Origin: Flavobacteriales bacterium
Lineage (GTDB): Bacteria; Bacteroidota; Bacteroidia; Flavobacteriales; Flavobacteriaceae
Assembly: GCA_015494775.1 (NCBI GenBank)
Contig: WGAP01000110.1
Location: 1 to 8,432 of the forward strand
Length of the DNA stretch: 8,432 bases
Direction of reading: 5' to 3'
The notes beneath the pieces were generated by a model. It was given only the letters and a program-made list of their open reading frames with translations, was not told the origin of the DNA and made no database searches. The translations under genes and the position numbers were made by a program. This document shows, one piece after another, positions 1 to 6,923 of this stretch. How positions within the stretch are numbered: position 1 is the first letter of the stretch; the number at the start of each line of letters is the position of its first letter.

Positions 1-1335
1 ATCGACCCCTACCTGCCCGTGGTGATGATTACCAAGTCCGAAGAAGAAAACATCATGGAAGAAGCCATCGGCAAGGAAATTACCGATTACCTCATCAAAC
101 CCATCAATCCCAACGAAATTATCGTCAGCTTGAAAAAAATCTTCCGCAAGCGCGACCTGGTTACCGAACAATCCCTGCAAGATTACCAAAGGGAATTCCG
201 AAGCATTGCCATGGATTTGTCCTACACCGATACCTGGGACGGATGGGTGGAACTTTACAAAAAATTGCTCTACTGGGACCTTAAATTGGACGAAATCGAC
301 GACCGCCAGATGCGCGAAATTTTCGAAGGCCAAATGGCCGAAGCCAACCGCGCCTTTTTCCGCTTTGTGGAACAAAACTATGAAGAACGGATTAACGAAC
401 CGGACGATACCTTGCCTGCGTTGAGCCACGAAGTGCTTTCGCGCCACCTCTTGCCCGACACGGACAAACCCGTTTTGCTGGTGGTCATCGACAATTTGCG
501 CTACGACCAATGGATGAGCATTTATCCCCTGCTCAAAGACCGTTTCCGCCTGCGTGCCGAACACGCCTATTACAGCATCCTGCCTACCGCCACCCAATAT
601 GCCCGCAATGCGCTGTTTGCCGGAATGATGCCCGCGCAAATCAAAAAGCGTTTTCCGCAATATTGGAAAGACGATCCCGACGAAGGCGGGAAAAACCTTC
701 ACGAACGTGAATTTTTCGCCGATTTCCTGCAACGCAAAAAAGTCCGGGCCGATATGGAATTTTTCAAAATCCTCAATTACCGTTTCGGCGAGCGCACGGC
801 CCGCGAGATTCCTTCTTTGGGCGCCAAGGATATTATCGTAACGGTTTACAACTTTGTGGATATGATTTCCCATGCCAAAACCGAAATGGATATGATCAAG
901 GAATTGGCCGCCAACGACCAGGCCTACCGCGCCCTGACGGCCACTTGGTTCGAAAATTCGCCACTCTACCACATCATCGAAGCGGCCGCCCGCCAAGGCC
1001 GGTCTATCCACCTGACCACCGACCACGGCACCATCAATGTCAAACGGCCCACCAAGGTCATCGGCGACAAGCAAACCAGCTTGAATCTACGCTACAAATT
1101 GGGCCGCAGTTTGACCTACAACGAAAAGGACGTGATGGCCTGCAAACATCCCGAACGCCTCCAATTGCCTTCGCCCTACGTGGGCGGAACCTACATTTTT
1201 GCCCGCGAAGACTATTTCTTTGTCTATCCCAACAACTACACCCACTACGCCCAACATTTCCGCAACACCTACCAGCACGGCGGCATCTCCTTGCAGGAAA
1301 TGATTGTGCCTTATGTGATTTTGGAGCCGAAGTAA
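1..1335 (+). CDS. porX: PorX-type response regulator with PglZ domain, 3' part (5' end outside the window)
   Basis: The reading frame is open from base 1, so the gene continues upstream; 444 codons are visible. PorX proteins are about 515-520 residues, so roughly 75 N-terminal residues, including the phospho-acceptor Asp, are missing. Codons 1-45 are the end of a CheY-like receiver domain, with the conserved Thr (T11 of VVMITK) and conserved Lys plus cis-Pro (K33-P34 of YLIKPINP). A helical linker follows. From about codon 155 comes a PglZ domain of the alkaline phosphatase superfamily with all expected metal-site elements: D164 (VVIDN), T196/T198 (LPTATQYARN), D287 and H291 (NFVDMISH), D341-H342 (TTDHG) and H426 (QHGGIS). 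In known PorX proteins this domain binds zinc and has phosphodiesterase activity, and the protein links the PorY kinase to type IX secretion. That role here is inferred from the family; no T9SS component is adjacent. It appears monocistronic, being followed by a 412-nt gap. Confidence 0.93.
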   Translation: MDPYLPVVMITKSEEENIMEEAIGKEITDYLIKPINPNEIIVSLKKIFRKRDLVTEQSLQDYQREFRSIAMDLSYTDTWDGWVELYKKLLYWDLKLDEIDDRQMREIFEGQMAEANRAFFRFVEQNYEERINEPDDTLPALSHEVLSRHLLPDTDKPVLLVVIDNLRYDQWMSIYPLLKDRFRLRAEHAYYSILPTATQYARNALFAGMMPAQIKKRFPQYWKDDPDEGGKNLHEREFFADFLQRKKVRADMEFFKILNYRFGERTAREIPSLGAKDIIVTVYNFVDMISHAKTEMDMIKELAANDQAYRALTATWFENSPLYHIIEAAARQGRSIHLTTDHGTINVKRPTKVIGDKQTSLNLRYKLGRSLTYNEKDVMACKHPERLQLPSPYVGGTYIFAREDYFFVYPNNYTHYAQHFRNTYQHGGISLQEMIVPYVILEPK

Positions 1336-1352
1336 TAATTTTTTGACGCTCC

Positions 1353-1369
1353 GAAGCCCTTCGGGCTTC
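1353..1369 (+). terminator. Hairpin downstream of porX, possible weak terminator
   Basis: GAAGCCC and GGGCTTC form a perfect 7-bp stem around a TTC loop, 17 nt after the porX stop codon. No T-tract follows directly; the nearest one (TTTTT) begins at 1393. The position suits a transcript end or an mRNA 3'-end stabiliser, but intrinsic termination is not well supported. Confidence 0.35.
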
Positions 1370-1392
1370 TGCACGGCTCCGGGAACCTGCGC

Positions 1393-1640
1393 TTTTTATT
1401 AAAAATAAATCGCAAATCATTGAAAATCAATTCAAAATTCAAAATTTAGCATTCACAATTAAATTTGCGCCAGGGATGGGAGCGGTTATGCGCGGGCGGC
1501 GCGCCGTAGGCCTGCCGTGGCGGCGGGGCGACCGGCAGGAAGCCACGTCCGCCACGCTTGCAGGGCAAGAGCGGGCCGCCCGCGCATTTGAGCGGACAGC
1601 CCGGTCCCGACATCGCGCAAGCGATGTGCGGGAGGCGCCC
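1393..1640 (-). repeat. Dispersed GC-rich repeat with AT-rich tail, copy 1
   Basis: A strongly GC-rich core (1467-1640, 174 bp) reappears inverted at 8185-8357 with about nine differences by eye. Written on the minus strand it starts GGGCGCC and ends CATCCCTGGCGC. An AT-rich tail (about 1393-1466) also matches the sequence beyond copy 2, apart from a 7-nt length difference, so the repeated unit is about 248 bp. The core can fold extensively: an ACATCGC/GCGATGT stem (1614-1631), a GTCCGC/GCGGGC stem, a CTTGC/GCAAG stem and a GCCGC/GCGGC stem. It occupies most of the porX-tolC spacer. Nothing suggests translation. I recall dispersed Bacteroidota elements with similar GGGCTnTCCGCT and CATCCCTnGCGC words, but cannot name the family; a structured ncRNA or a REP-like element are both possible. 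Confidence 0.85.
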
Positions 1641-1747
1641 TAAAAATTAAAAAAATCCCTATGCACGCTATATGTAACATTACTTGCTTCATTTAATCCT
1701 TTCTATAAAGAAAAATGCGTAATTTGTCCTTGCAAATAACGTCCCGG

Positions 1748-3172
1748 ATGAAAACTTACCTCGGATTGCTGTTGATTTTTGCCCTCGGGCCGCTTCGCGG
1801 CCAACAGGTGTGGGACCTGAACCATTGCCTCCTACGGGCGCAAAAGAACAACTTGCAAGTCATCAGCGCACAAACCGATGTGCAGGCAAGCCAATGGGAC
1901 GCCCGGGCCGAAAAATACAACGCTTTCCCCGCCCTCAACGCCGGCACCCGGGCCAATTGGAACTACGGGCTTACGCAAAATCCCACCACCGGCGTGTTGG
2001 AAAACCAAACCATTTTCGGCAATTCCGTTTCGCTCACGGCCGATATGCCACTGTTCAACGGCTTTGCGCTGCGCACCAAACGCTACTTGGCCAACCTGAA
2101 TTTGGATTTGGCCCGCAACCGTCTGCAATCGGTGCTGCGCAAGGTTCAAACCGATGTGGTAAGCGCCTACCTGTCGGTGCTGGTGGCCACCGAAAATCTT
2201 AAAGCCGCCCGGGCACAGGAAGAAGATACCCGGGCACAAATCGAAAAAATGCGCGAACTGGTCCGCCAAGGCGCGCGCCCGCTGAGCGACCTCAAAGACC
2301 TGGAAGCCCAGGGCGCCAACGACCGGTTGCAAACCGTGCAGGCACAAAACAACCTGGCCATGGCCCGCCTTCAATTGGGCCAATTGCTCCTCCTGGAACA
2401 TCCCGACTCCATCCGCATCGACACGCGCCCCGAAGATTTTCCGGTCAGCGAAAAATGGTTGCTCTATTCGCCCGACAGCTTATACACGGCCTACCTGGAC
2501 AATCAGCCCGATGTTCGTGCCGCCCGTATCCAAAACGACTTGGCACGCCAACAGGCCCGGCTGACACGTAGCAGTTATTATCCGGGCATTAGCATTTTTG
2601 CCAATTGGAACAGCCGCTTTGTGGATCGCCCTTCGATTACCGGCTTCGAACTCGACCCCGACAATCCCTATCGCGTCATCGGAATAACCCAAAACACGCA
2701 CGAAAACGTTTTGGCACCCAACTACCGCCGCATCACCGGCCCGCCCGACCCCTACTTTACCCAGCTGGACAACAACAAGGGGTTTGTAGTGGGTATCTCG
2801 GTCAATATTCCGATTTTTAACCGCTTCAAAACCCGCTATGCGGTGCGCAAAGCCCGTGTGGAACAGGAAAAAGCCAAGTGGCAAATCCGTCAGCAGGAAC
2901 AAAATTTCCGTAACCTCGTTTACCGGCTCCACACCGATGCGCGCAACGCACGTGCCAAGCGCGATGCCGCACGCCAAAACTTCGAAGCCGCCCGGACGGC
3001 CTACGATTATGCCCGTGAAAAACTGGATGCCGGAATGATTTCTCCCTACGATTTCAGCAACATTAAAACGCGTAAAATGCAAGCCGAAGCCCGTTATATT
3101 TCGGCCAAATACGAATATTTGCTCAAACTCAAACTCCTGGAAATGACCCTGGAAAATCCCCAAGGACAATGA
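1748..3172 (+). CDS. TolC family outer membrane efflux/secretion channel
   Basis: The protein is 474 residues from the ATG at 1748. I prefer this start to the in-frame ATG at 1715 because it places a clean signal peptide at the N-terminus (MKTYLGLLLIFALGPLRG, then QQ), whereas the longer form adds 11 polar residues in front. The mature part has the two-repeat organisation of the outer membrane efflux protein family: long Ala/Arg/Gln-rich amphipathic helices (for example the stretch from about 2110 to 2400 and again 2820-3150), separated by beta segments ending in FNG- and FNRF-like turns (PLFNGF and PIFNRF). Such proteins trimerise as a beta-barrel plus periplasmic tunnel. The stop overlaps the next start as ATGA, so it is co-transcribed and probably co-translated with the adaptor gene. 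No strong promoter is visible; TTG at 1684 with TATAAAG at 1704, 17 nt apart, is a weak candidate. Substrate unknown. Confidence 0.9.
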   Translation: MKTYLGLLLIFALGPLRGQQVWDLNHCLLRAQKNNLQVISAQTDVQASQWDARAEKYNAFPALNAGTRANWNYGLTQNPTTGVLENQTIFGNSVSLTADMPLFNGFALRTKRYLANLNLDLARNRLQSVLRKVQTDVVSAYLSVLVATENLKAARAQEEDTRAQIEKMRELVRQGARPLSDLKDLEAQGANDRLQTVQAQNNLAMARLQLGQLLLLEHPDSIRIDTRPEDFPVSEKWLLYSPDSLYTAYLDNQPDVRAARIQNDLARQQARLTRSSYYPGISIFANWNSRFVDRPSITGFELDPDNPYRVIGITQNTHENVLAPNYRRITGPPDPYFTQLDNNKGFVVGISVNIPIFNRFKTRYAVRKARVEQEKAKWQIRQQEQNFRNLVYRLHTDARNARAKRDAARQNFEAARTAYDYAREKLDAGMISPYDFSNIKTRKMQAEARYISAKYEYLLKLKLLEMTLENPQGQ

Positions 3173-4431
3173 AGATAAAAACCAAACATATCGTTATCGG
3201 CGGCCTGGTGCTGGTGGGCCTGCTTACGTGGTGGATGCGCTCGCGCGACAAATCCGGCGGATTAAATGTGGAAACGGCCGTGGTGCATCCCGGTGCCATA
3301 ACCGAAACGGTGATGGCCTCGGGAACCGTACGCCCCGAAAAAGAAGTGAAAATCTCGCCCGAAGTGTCGGGCGAAATCATTGAACTACGCGTCAAGGAAG
3401 GCCAACACGTGCACAAGGGCGATTTGCTCATTCGCATCAACCCCGACCTTTATCAGTCGGCCTTGGAACGTGCCCGTGCATCCTTGGCCAATGCCCGTGC
3501 CCAATTGCAACAGCAAAAATACCGTCTGGGTTTGGCCCGTACCGAATTTGAGCGTAGCCGCAAATTGTTCGACAAAGGCATTGTGGCCCCCAAGGATTTC
3601 GAAAAGGCCAAAACGGATTACCGGCTGGCCCAATCGGCCTACGAAGCCGCACGCTTTCAGGTGCAAAGCGCACAAGCCAACCTCAGCGAAGCCCGCGATA
3701 ACCTCAAACGCACCGTCATTTATGCTCCTATGGATGGCACCGTGACCAAACTCAATGTGGAAGCGGGCGAACGCGTGGTGGGCACCAAGCAAATGGCCGG
3801 TACCGAAATGCTTCGCATTGCCGATTTGCGCAAAATGCAAATCCTGGCCGAAGTAAACGAAAACGACATTGTCAAAATCCATCAGGGCGATAGCGTACGC
3901 ATCGAAATCGAAGCTTTTCCGGGGCGCAGTTTTCGCGGCATTGTCAACGAAATTGCCAATTCGCCCGTAACCACCAAGGCCGGCACCGACCAGGTGGTCA
4001 ATTTTCAGGTCAAAATCGGCATCCTGCCCCAATCCTACCGGGATTTGATGCAAGGACACGAAAAATCCTATTCGCCTTTCCGCCCCGGAATGACCGCCAC
4101 GGTGGAAGTGATTACCGCCAGCAAACAAAACATCCTTACCGTGCCCTTGTCGGCCGTAACAGTAAGGACGGGCAAAGGCGGCAAATCACGTGAAATCGTG
4201 TTTGTTTACCACAATGGATTGGCCCGCCGAAAACCGGTTAAAACGGGTATTCAAGACGAAGAAAAAATTGAAATCGTCCGCGGACTGACCAAGGGCGACA
4301 CCGTTATCACCGGCCCTTACGAAGCCGTTTCGCGGCGTCTGCGCGACAGTGTGCGCGTGGAAATCACCGCCAAAGGCGAAAAACACCGCCGCGGCAAGTT
4401 CCGATACAAAGGCAAACGACGAAAAAAATAA
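3169..4431 (+). CDS. HlyD/MacA-like periplasmic adaptor subunit
   Basis: The 420-residue protein is of normal length for an RND/ABC-type membrane fusion protein. An N-terminal hydrophobic anchor (about 8-23) follows a short basic end. The first half of a lipoyl-like domain lies at about 60-92 (VSGEIIELRVKEG), then an alpha-helical hairpin at about 95-182 rich in Ala, Arg and Gln. The second lipoyl half begins at 186 (APMDGTVTKLNVEAGE), followed by beta-barrel and membrane-proximal domains (about 215-400, with FRPGMTATVEV at 304-314). It would bridge an inner-membrane transporter to the TolC-like channel encoded just upstream, with a 4-nt overlap. The best sub-assignment is MacA-like, which would imply a MacB-type ABC partner, but no permease gene is in the window. 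The last 20 or so residues are strikingly basic (GKFRYKGKRRKK), which is unusual for a periplasmic end. Confidence 0.92.
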   Translation: MKIKTKHIVIGGLVLVGLLTWWMRSRDKSGGLNVETAVVHPGAITETVMASGTVRPEKEVKISPEVSGEIIELRVKEGQHVHKGDLLIRINPDLYQSALERARASLANARAQLQQQKYRLGLARTEFERSRKLFDKGIVAPKDFEKAKTDYRLAQSAYEAARFQVQSAQANLSEARDNLKRTVIYAPMDGTVTKLNVEAGERVVGTKQMAGTEMLRIADLRKMQILAEVNENDIVKIHQGDSVRIEIEAFPGRSFRGIVNEIANSPVTTKAGTDQVVNFQVKIGILPQSYRDLMQGHEKSYSPFRPGMTATVEVITASKQNILTVPLSAVTVRTGKGGKSREIVFVYHNGLARRKPVKTGIQDEEKIEIVRGLTKGDTVITGPYEAVSRRLRDSVRVEITAKGEKHRRGKFRYKGKRRKK

Positions 4432-4436
4432 CTTCC

Positions 4437-5072
4437 TTGCTGCGCGCGCCTTTTGTTTTTCCGGCCTTTTTGGAACCGCTTTTCCCCGGCGCTTTGTTTC
4501 GTGTTCCGGTCGATGAGCCGCTACTTTACCTCACTTTCGACGATGGCCCCACACCCGAAGTAACGCCTTGGGTTTTGGATGTTTTGGCCCGCTACAATGC
4601 CCGGACGGTATTTTTTGTCGTGGGCGAAAAGGTGCTGCATCATCCCCGCCTGATCCAATCCGTCTTGGAAGCCGGACATCGTTTGGGCAATCATACTTTT
4701 CATCATTTGAACGGATGGAAAACGCCGTTGAACGATTATTTGACCGACACGGAAAAGGCCGCATCGGCGCTTTCGCCTTATATCAACGAAGCGCATCCTC
4801 TGTTCCGCCCGCCCTACGGGCGAATAACGCCCGGGCAATTCCGCTTGCTCAAACAAAAATACCGCATCGTGCTTTGGAAGCGGCTTTCGTTGGATTACGA
4901 CCCGAACATCCCCGTAAATAAAATTCTGCATTATTTCCAAAAAAATATCCGCCCCGGCGATATTATCGTTTTTCACGACAGCCGGAAAAGTTTTCCCAGA
5001 CTCCGGCAAATTCTGCCTCCGCTTCTGGAATACTGGCAGCGGGCGGGTTTTCGCTTTGAAAATAATTTCTAA
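4437..5072 (+). CDS. NodB-family polysaccharide deacetylase, short form, TTG start
   Basis: The 211-residue protein carries the full set of carbohydrate esterase 4 (NodB) motifs: TFDDGP at 33-38 with catalytic and metal Asp residues D35/D36, HTFHH at 86-90 giving the two metal-binding His (H86 and H90), RPPYG at 124-128, and FHDS at 179-182 with the late catalytic His. Such enzymes remove N-acetyl groups from chitin-like polymers, peptidoglycan or exopolysaccharides. The start is TTG, 5 nt after the adaptor stop. The frame contains no ATG anywhere in the gene, so a non-ATG start is required; TTG gives the N-terminal length usual for the short Bacteroidota members (a leader before the FDDGP strand, about 210 residues in all). 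No classical signal peptide is evident, so its location is uncertain. Spacing suggests it is the third gene of the tolC-hlyD operon. Confidence 0.9.
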   Translation: MLRAPFVFPAFLEPLFPGALFRVPVDEPLLYLTFDDGPTPEVTPWVLDVLARYNARTVFFVVGEKVLHHPRLIQSVLEAGHRLGNHTFHHLNGWKTPLNDYLTDTEKAASALSPYINEAHPLFRPPYGRITPGQFRLLKQKYRIVLWKRLSLDYDPNIPVNKILHYFQKNIRPGDIIVFHDSRKSFPRLRQILPPLLEYWQRAGFRFENNF

Positions 5073-5090
5073 AAAGTTTTTATATATTTG
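5055..5090 (+). promoter_or_regulatory. Bacteroidota-type promoter for mscL
   Basis: TATATTTG at 5083-5090 matches the phylum's -7 consensus TAnnTTTG exactly. A TTTG at 5055-5058 could be the -33 element; its 24-nt spacing to the -7 box is at or slightly beyond the usual range. The promoter overlaps the last codons and stop of the deacetylase gene and would start transcription at about 5097, leaving a 5' leader of about 25 nt before mscL. Confidence 0.6.
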
Positions 5091-5122
5091 TCCAAAATAT
5101 ACCTTAACAAAAAACAATTACT

Positions 5123-5527
5123 ATGGGAATGCTTAAAGAATTCAAGGAATTTGCCATGAAAGGCAACCTGATCGACATTGCCGTCGGTTTTGTGATGGGT
5201 GCCGCCTTCAAGGAAGTGGTAACCACCTTTACCGGCGGAATCGTATCACCGCTTATCGGTTTGATATTCAACACCGATATGAAACAATGGAAATTATTGC
5301 TCAAAGAAACCACGGGACCCGACGGGAAAGTGAAACAAATCTTTTTGGAATACGGAACCTTCCTCACGGCCTTGACGGACTTTATCATCATCGCCTTTGT
5401 GATGTTCCTGTTTGTCAAAGCCGTTAACAGTATGAAGAAGAAGAAAGAAGAAGCGCCTGCCGCTCCGCCCGAACCTTCCAACGAAGAAAAATTGCTTACC
5501 GAAATTCGCGATTTGTTGAAAAAATAA
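5123..5527 (+). CDS. mscL: Large-conductance mechanosensitive channel MscL
   Basis: The 134-residue protein has the usual MscL length and layout: an N-terminal amphipathic helix (LKEFKEFAMKGN), TM1 at about 15-45 beginning with the conserved IDIAVGFVMGAAF and ending near SPLIGLIF, a periplasmic loop (about 50-75, with a GPDGK turn), TM2 at about 78-102 (FLTALTDFIIIAFVMFLFVKAVN), a basic KKKK cluster that marks the cytoplasmic border, a Pro/Ala linker and a C-terminal helix (EEKLLTEIRDLLKK) that forms the pentameric bundle. The channel opens under membrane tension and releases solutes on osmotic downshift. The ATG at 5123 is preferred to the one at 5129 because MGMLKEF then aligns with the MSIIKEF start of E. 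coli MscL. It has its own promoter and terminator, so it is probably a single-gene unit. Confidence 0.97.
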   Translation: MGMLKEFKEFAMKGNLIDIAVGFVMGAAFKEVVTTFTGGIVSPLIGLIFNTDMKQWKLLLKETTGPDGKVKQIFLEYGTFLTALTDFIIIAFVMFLFVKAVNSMKKKKEEAPAAPPEPSNEEKLLTEIRDLLKK

Positions 5528-5551
5528 TCCGTAATTTTTCGAAAAAAACAA

Positions 5552-5580
5552 AGAGGTTCCTTCGGGGGCCTCTTTTTTTG
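5552..5580 (+). terminator. Strong intrinsic terminator after mscL
   Basis: AGAGGTTCC pairs with GGGGCCTCT (9 bp, two of them G-U) around a TTCG tetraloop closed by C-G, followed at once by a run of seven T (5573-5579). A run of A residues at 5542-5548 before the stem could let it act on the opposite strand as well, which would suit the convergent arrangement with prmC. It begins 25 nt after the mscL stop. Confidence 0.9.
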
Positions 5581-5619
5581 GCCTACAAATTGTGGATTAG
5601 ACAAATTACAAGCTAACTT

Positions 5620-6025
5620 GGTAAAAAATATAAACCACAGAGTTGCAAATTGTAATAATTCGGAAATCAAAAGAAACTCCGTGTAACGCTGTGGTAAAAA
5701 ATAAAAAAACCACAGAGTAACACAGAGTAATATTTCACAGAGTAACACAGAGTAAAAATTGGATAAAAAGCAAAATCGGAATAAATGGAAAGTAAAACTC
5801 TGTGAAACGCTGTGCCGAACTCTGAGAAACTCCGTGGTAAAAAAAATAAAATTAACCACAGAGTCACACAGAGTAAATTTCACAGAGTCGCACAGAGTAG
5901 TAATTCGGAAATCAAAAGAAACTCCGTGTAACTCTGTGTCGAACTCTGTGAAACTCCGTGGTAAAAAAATATCAAACCACAGAGTCACACAGAGTAGTAA
6001 TTCGGAAATCAAAAAATGCTGTGGT
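5620..6025. repeat. Cluster of four palindromic CACAGAGT-type repeat units plus a possible remnant
   Basis: Four units run from ACCACAG(AGT) to (CC)GTGGT or CTGTGGT: 5634-5695, 5709-5838, 5855-5962 and 5976-6025. In each the left arm is one to four copies of a word like CACAGAGTnA and the right arm is its reverse complement (ACTCTGTG or ACTCCGTG), so each unit can fold as a long hairpin. Units are separated by A-rich spacers of 13-16 nt starting TAAAAA right after GTGGT. The middles of units 1, 3 and 4 share TAATTCGGAAATCAAAA; units 1 and 3 share 32 nt exactly (5656-5687 and 5901-5932). TTGGTAAAAAATATAAACC at 5618-5636 looks like the right end of a decayed fifth unit. It lies between convergent mscL and prmC. 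I see no gene here: the open frames are low-complexity translations of the repeat. Similar CACAGAG repeats are, as I recall, scattered in many bacterial genomes. Confidence 0.9.
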
Positions 6026-6058
6026 AAAAATTTGGAATTGATATAAAATTTATTCCAA
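6026..6058 (-). terminator. Possible weak terminator for the mnmA-prmC unit
   Basis: On the minus strand TTGGAAT (6058-6052) can pair with ATTCCAA (6038-6032), giving a 7-bp AT-rich stem with a 13-nt loop, followed by ATTTTT. It sits about 35 nt past the prmC stop. The stem is weak, and the repeat hairpins that follow may contribute to 3'-end formation. Confidence 0.35.
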
Positions 6059-6092
6059 TCAATGTTTGAACAACAGGAAGATTTCAAAAAAC

Positions 6093-6923
6093 CTATATTT
6101 TCCGCAAACGCATAAATCGTTTTTGTCCGGCATAGGTCAAAAATTCATAATCCAATTGCCGTTCCCGGGCCGTTTGTTCCAAGCTTGCCGTGCATCGCGG
6201 ATTGATTTCGAAATACAAACGGGCGCCTTCACCGGATTGTTTCGTAAAAAAATCCATTATTTTACGGTAGTAAACCACCGGATCCGCCGCGGGCACAAAT
6301 AAGGCCTCCGCCGGTTCGTATTCCTTGACGCGCCGGTGCATATCCGGCTTTTCGTCCGGCAACACGTAGGGCGGATTGGACACCACCACATCCCAAGGGC
6401 CCGAAGGGAAGCGTCCGGCCAAAATATCACCTTCGACCCAACGTATTTCCAAATCGTTGTTTCGGGCATTTTGGCGGGCCAATTCCAATACGCCGCTTTG
6501 GAAATCCATTCCCGTAACTTCGGCCTGCGGAAAACATTTTTTGAGCGCCAAGGCCAAACATCCGCTGCCGGTGCCCACGTCCAAAATGCGTTTCGGGCTC
6601 GATGCTTCCGAACAAATCATGTGGGCCAACCGTTCGGTTTCGGGACGCGGTATAAGCACGCGATTGTCCACTAGCAAGCGCAATCCGTAAAATTCCGTTT
6701 CGCCGGCCACGTATTGCCAAGGTTCGCCTGCCGCCAAACGCCGGATTATCGCTTCAACTTCCGGAATTTCAACCTTTTTATCCGGCCGGGCAAAATAAGT
6801 CGTGCGCGAAATGCCCGTTTGCCGTTCCAGGAACAGGAAAAACAACCAGTCGGCTTCGGCGGGCGGATACACGCCGGCCAACTGCCGGATAAACCTTTCG
6901 CGATGTTGCTGCAAGGTCATCAT
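6093..6923 (-). CDS. prmC: Release factor glutamine methyltransferase PrmC (HemK)
   Basis: The 276-residue protein has the usual PrmC length. The N-terminal helical release-factor-binding domain covers about 1-75. The Rossmann methyltransferase domain follows: IPRPETE at 91-97, the SAM-binding DVGTGSG at 115-121, an acidic residue at the end of the next strand (D140) and the diagnostic NPPY at 183-186, which holds the substrate glutamine amide. The enzyme N5-methylates the Gln of the GGQ motif in RF1 and RF2 using S-adenosylmethionine. The open frame extends upstream to 7136, but that part is antisense-like, Arg/Gly/Pro-rich and inside mnmA. The ATG at 6923 overlaps the mnmA stop as TGATG; a second ATG follows at once (6920). 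The 1-nt overlap indicates translational coupling to mnmA. Confidence 0.96.
   Translation of the reverse strand: MMTLQQHRERFIRQLAGVYPPAEADWLFFLFLERQTGISRTTYFARPDKKVEIPEVEAIIRRLAAGEPWQYVAGETEFYGLRLLVDNRVLIPRPETERLAHMICSEASSPKRILDVGTGSGCLALALKKCFPQAEVTGMDFQSGVLELARQNARNNDLEIRWVEGDILAGRFPSGPWDVVVSNPPYVLPDEKPDMHRRVKEYEPAEALFVPAADPVVYYRKIMDFFTKQSGEGARLYFEINPRCTASLEQTARERQLDYEFLTYAGQKRFMRLRKI

Noticed and set aside
1486..1692. Minus-strand open frame over repeat copy 1, similar to a frame over copy 2
   Set aside because: The copies differ by an indel in the first hairpin loop that shifts the frame, and more than one frame is open because the core is GC-rich; no coding pattern in the differences.
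1715..1747. Upstream ATG as the start of the TolC-like gene
   Set aside because: It would put 11 polar residues before a signal peptide that starts cleanly at 1748.
2480..4128. Minus-strand open frames of about 230-250 codons opposite tolC and hlyD
   Set aside because: They are antisense shadows of genes with clear families and show no motifs of their own.
5634..6025. CRISPR array
   Set aside because: The repeats are palindromic, unequal in length, with A-rich similar spacers rather than unique ones, and no cas gene is present.
5759..6046. Plus-strand open frame of 95 codons in the repeat cluster
   Set aside because: Its protein is made of reiterated repeat translations (for example TESHRV) with no domain and no start signal.
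5104..6087. Long minus-strand open frame (327 codons) through the repeat cluster and antisense to mscL
   Set aside because: Half is a low-complexity translation of the CACAGAG repeat and the other half is antisense to an unmistakable mscL.
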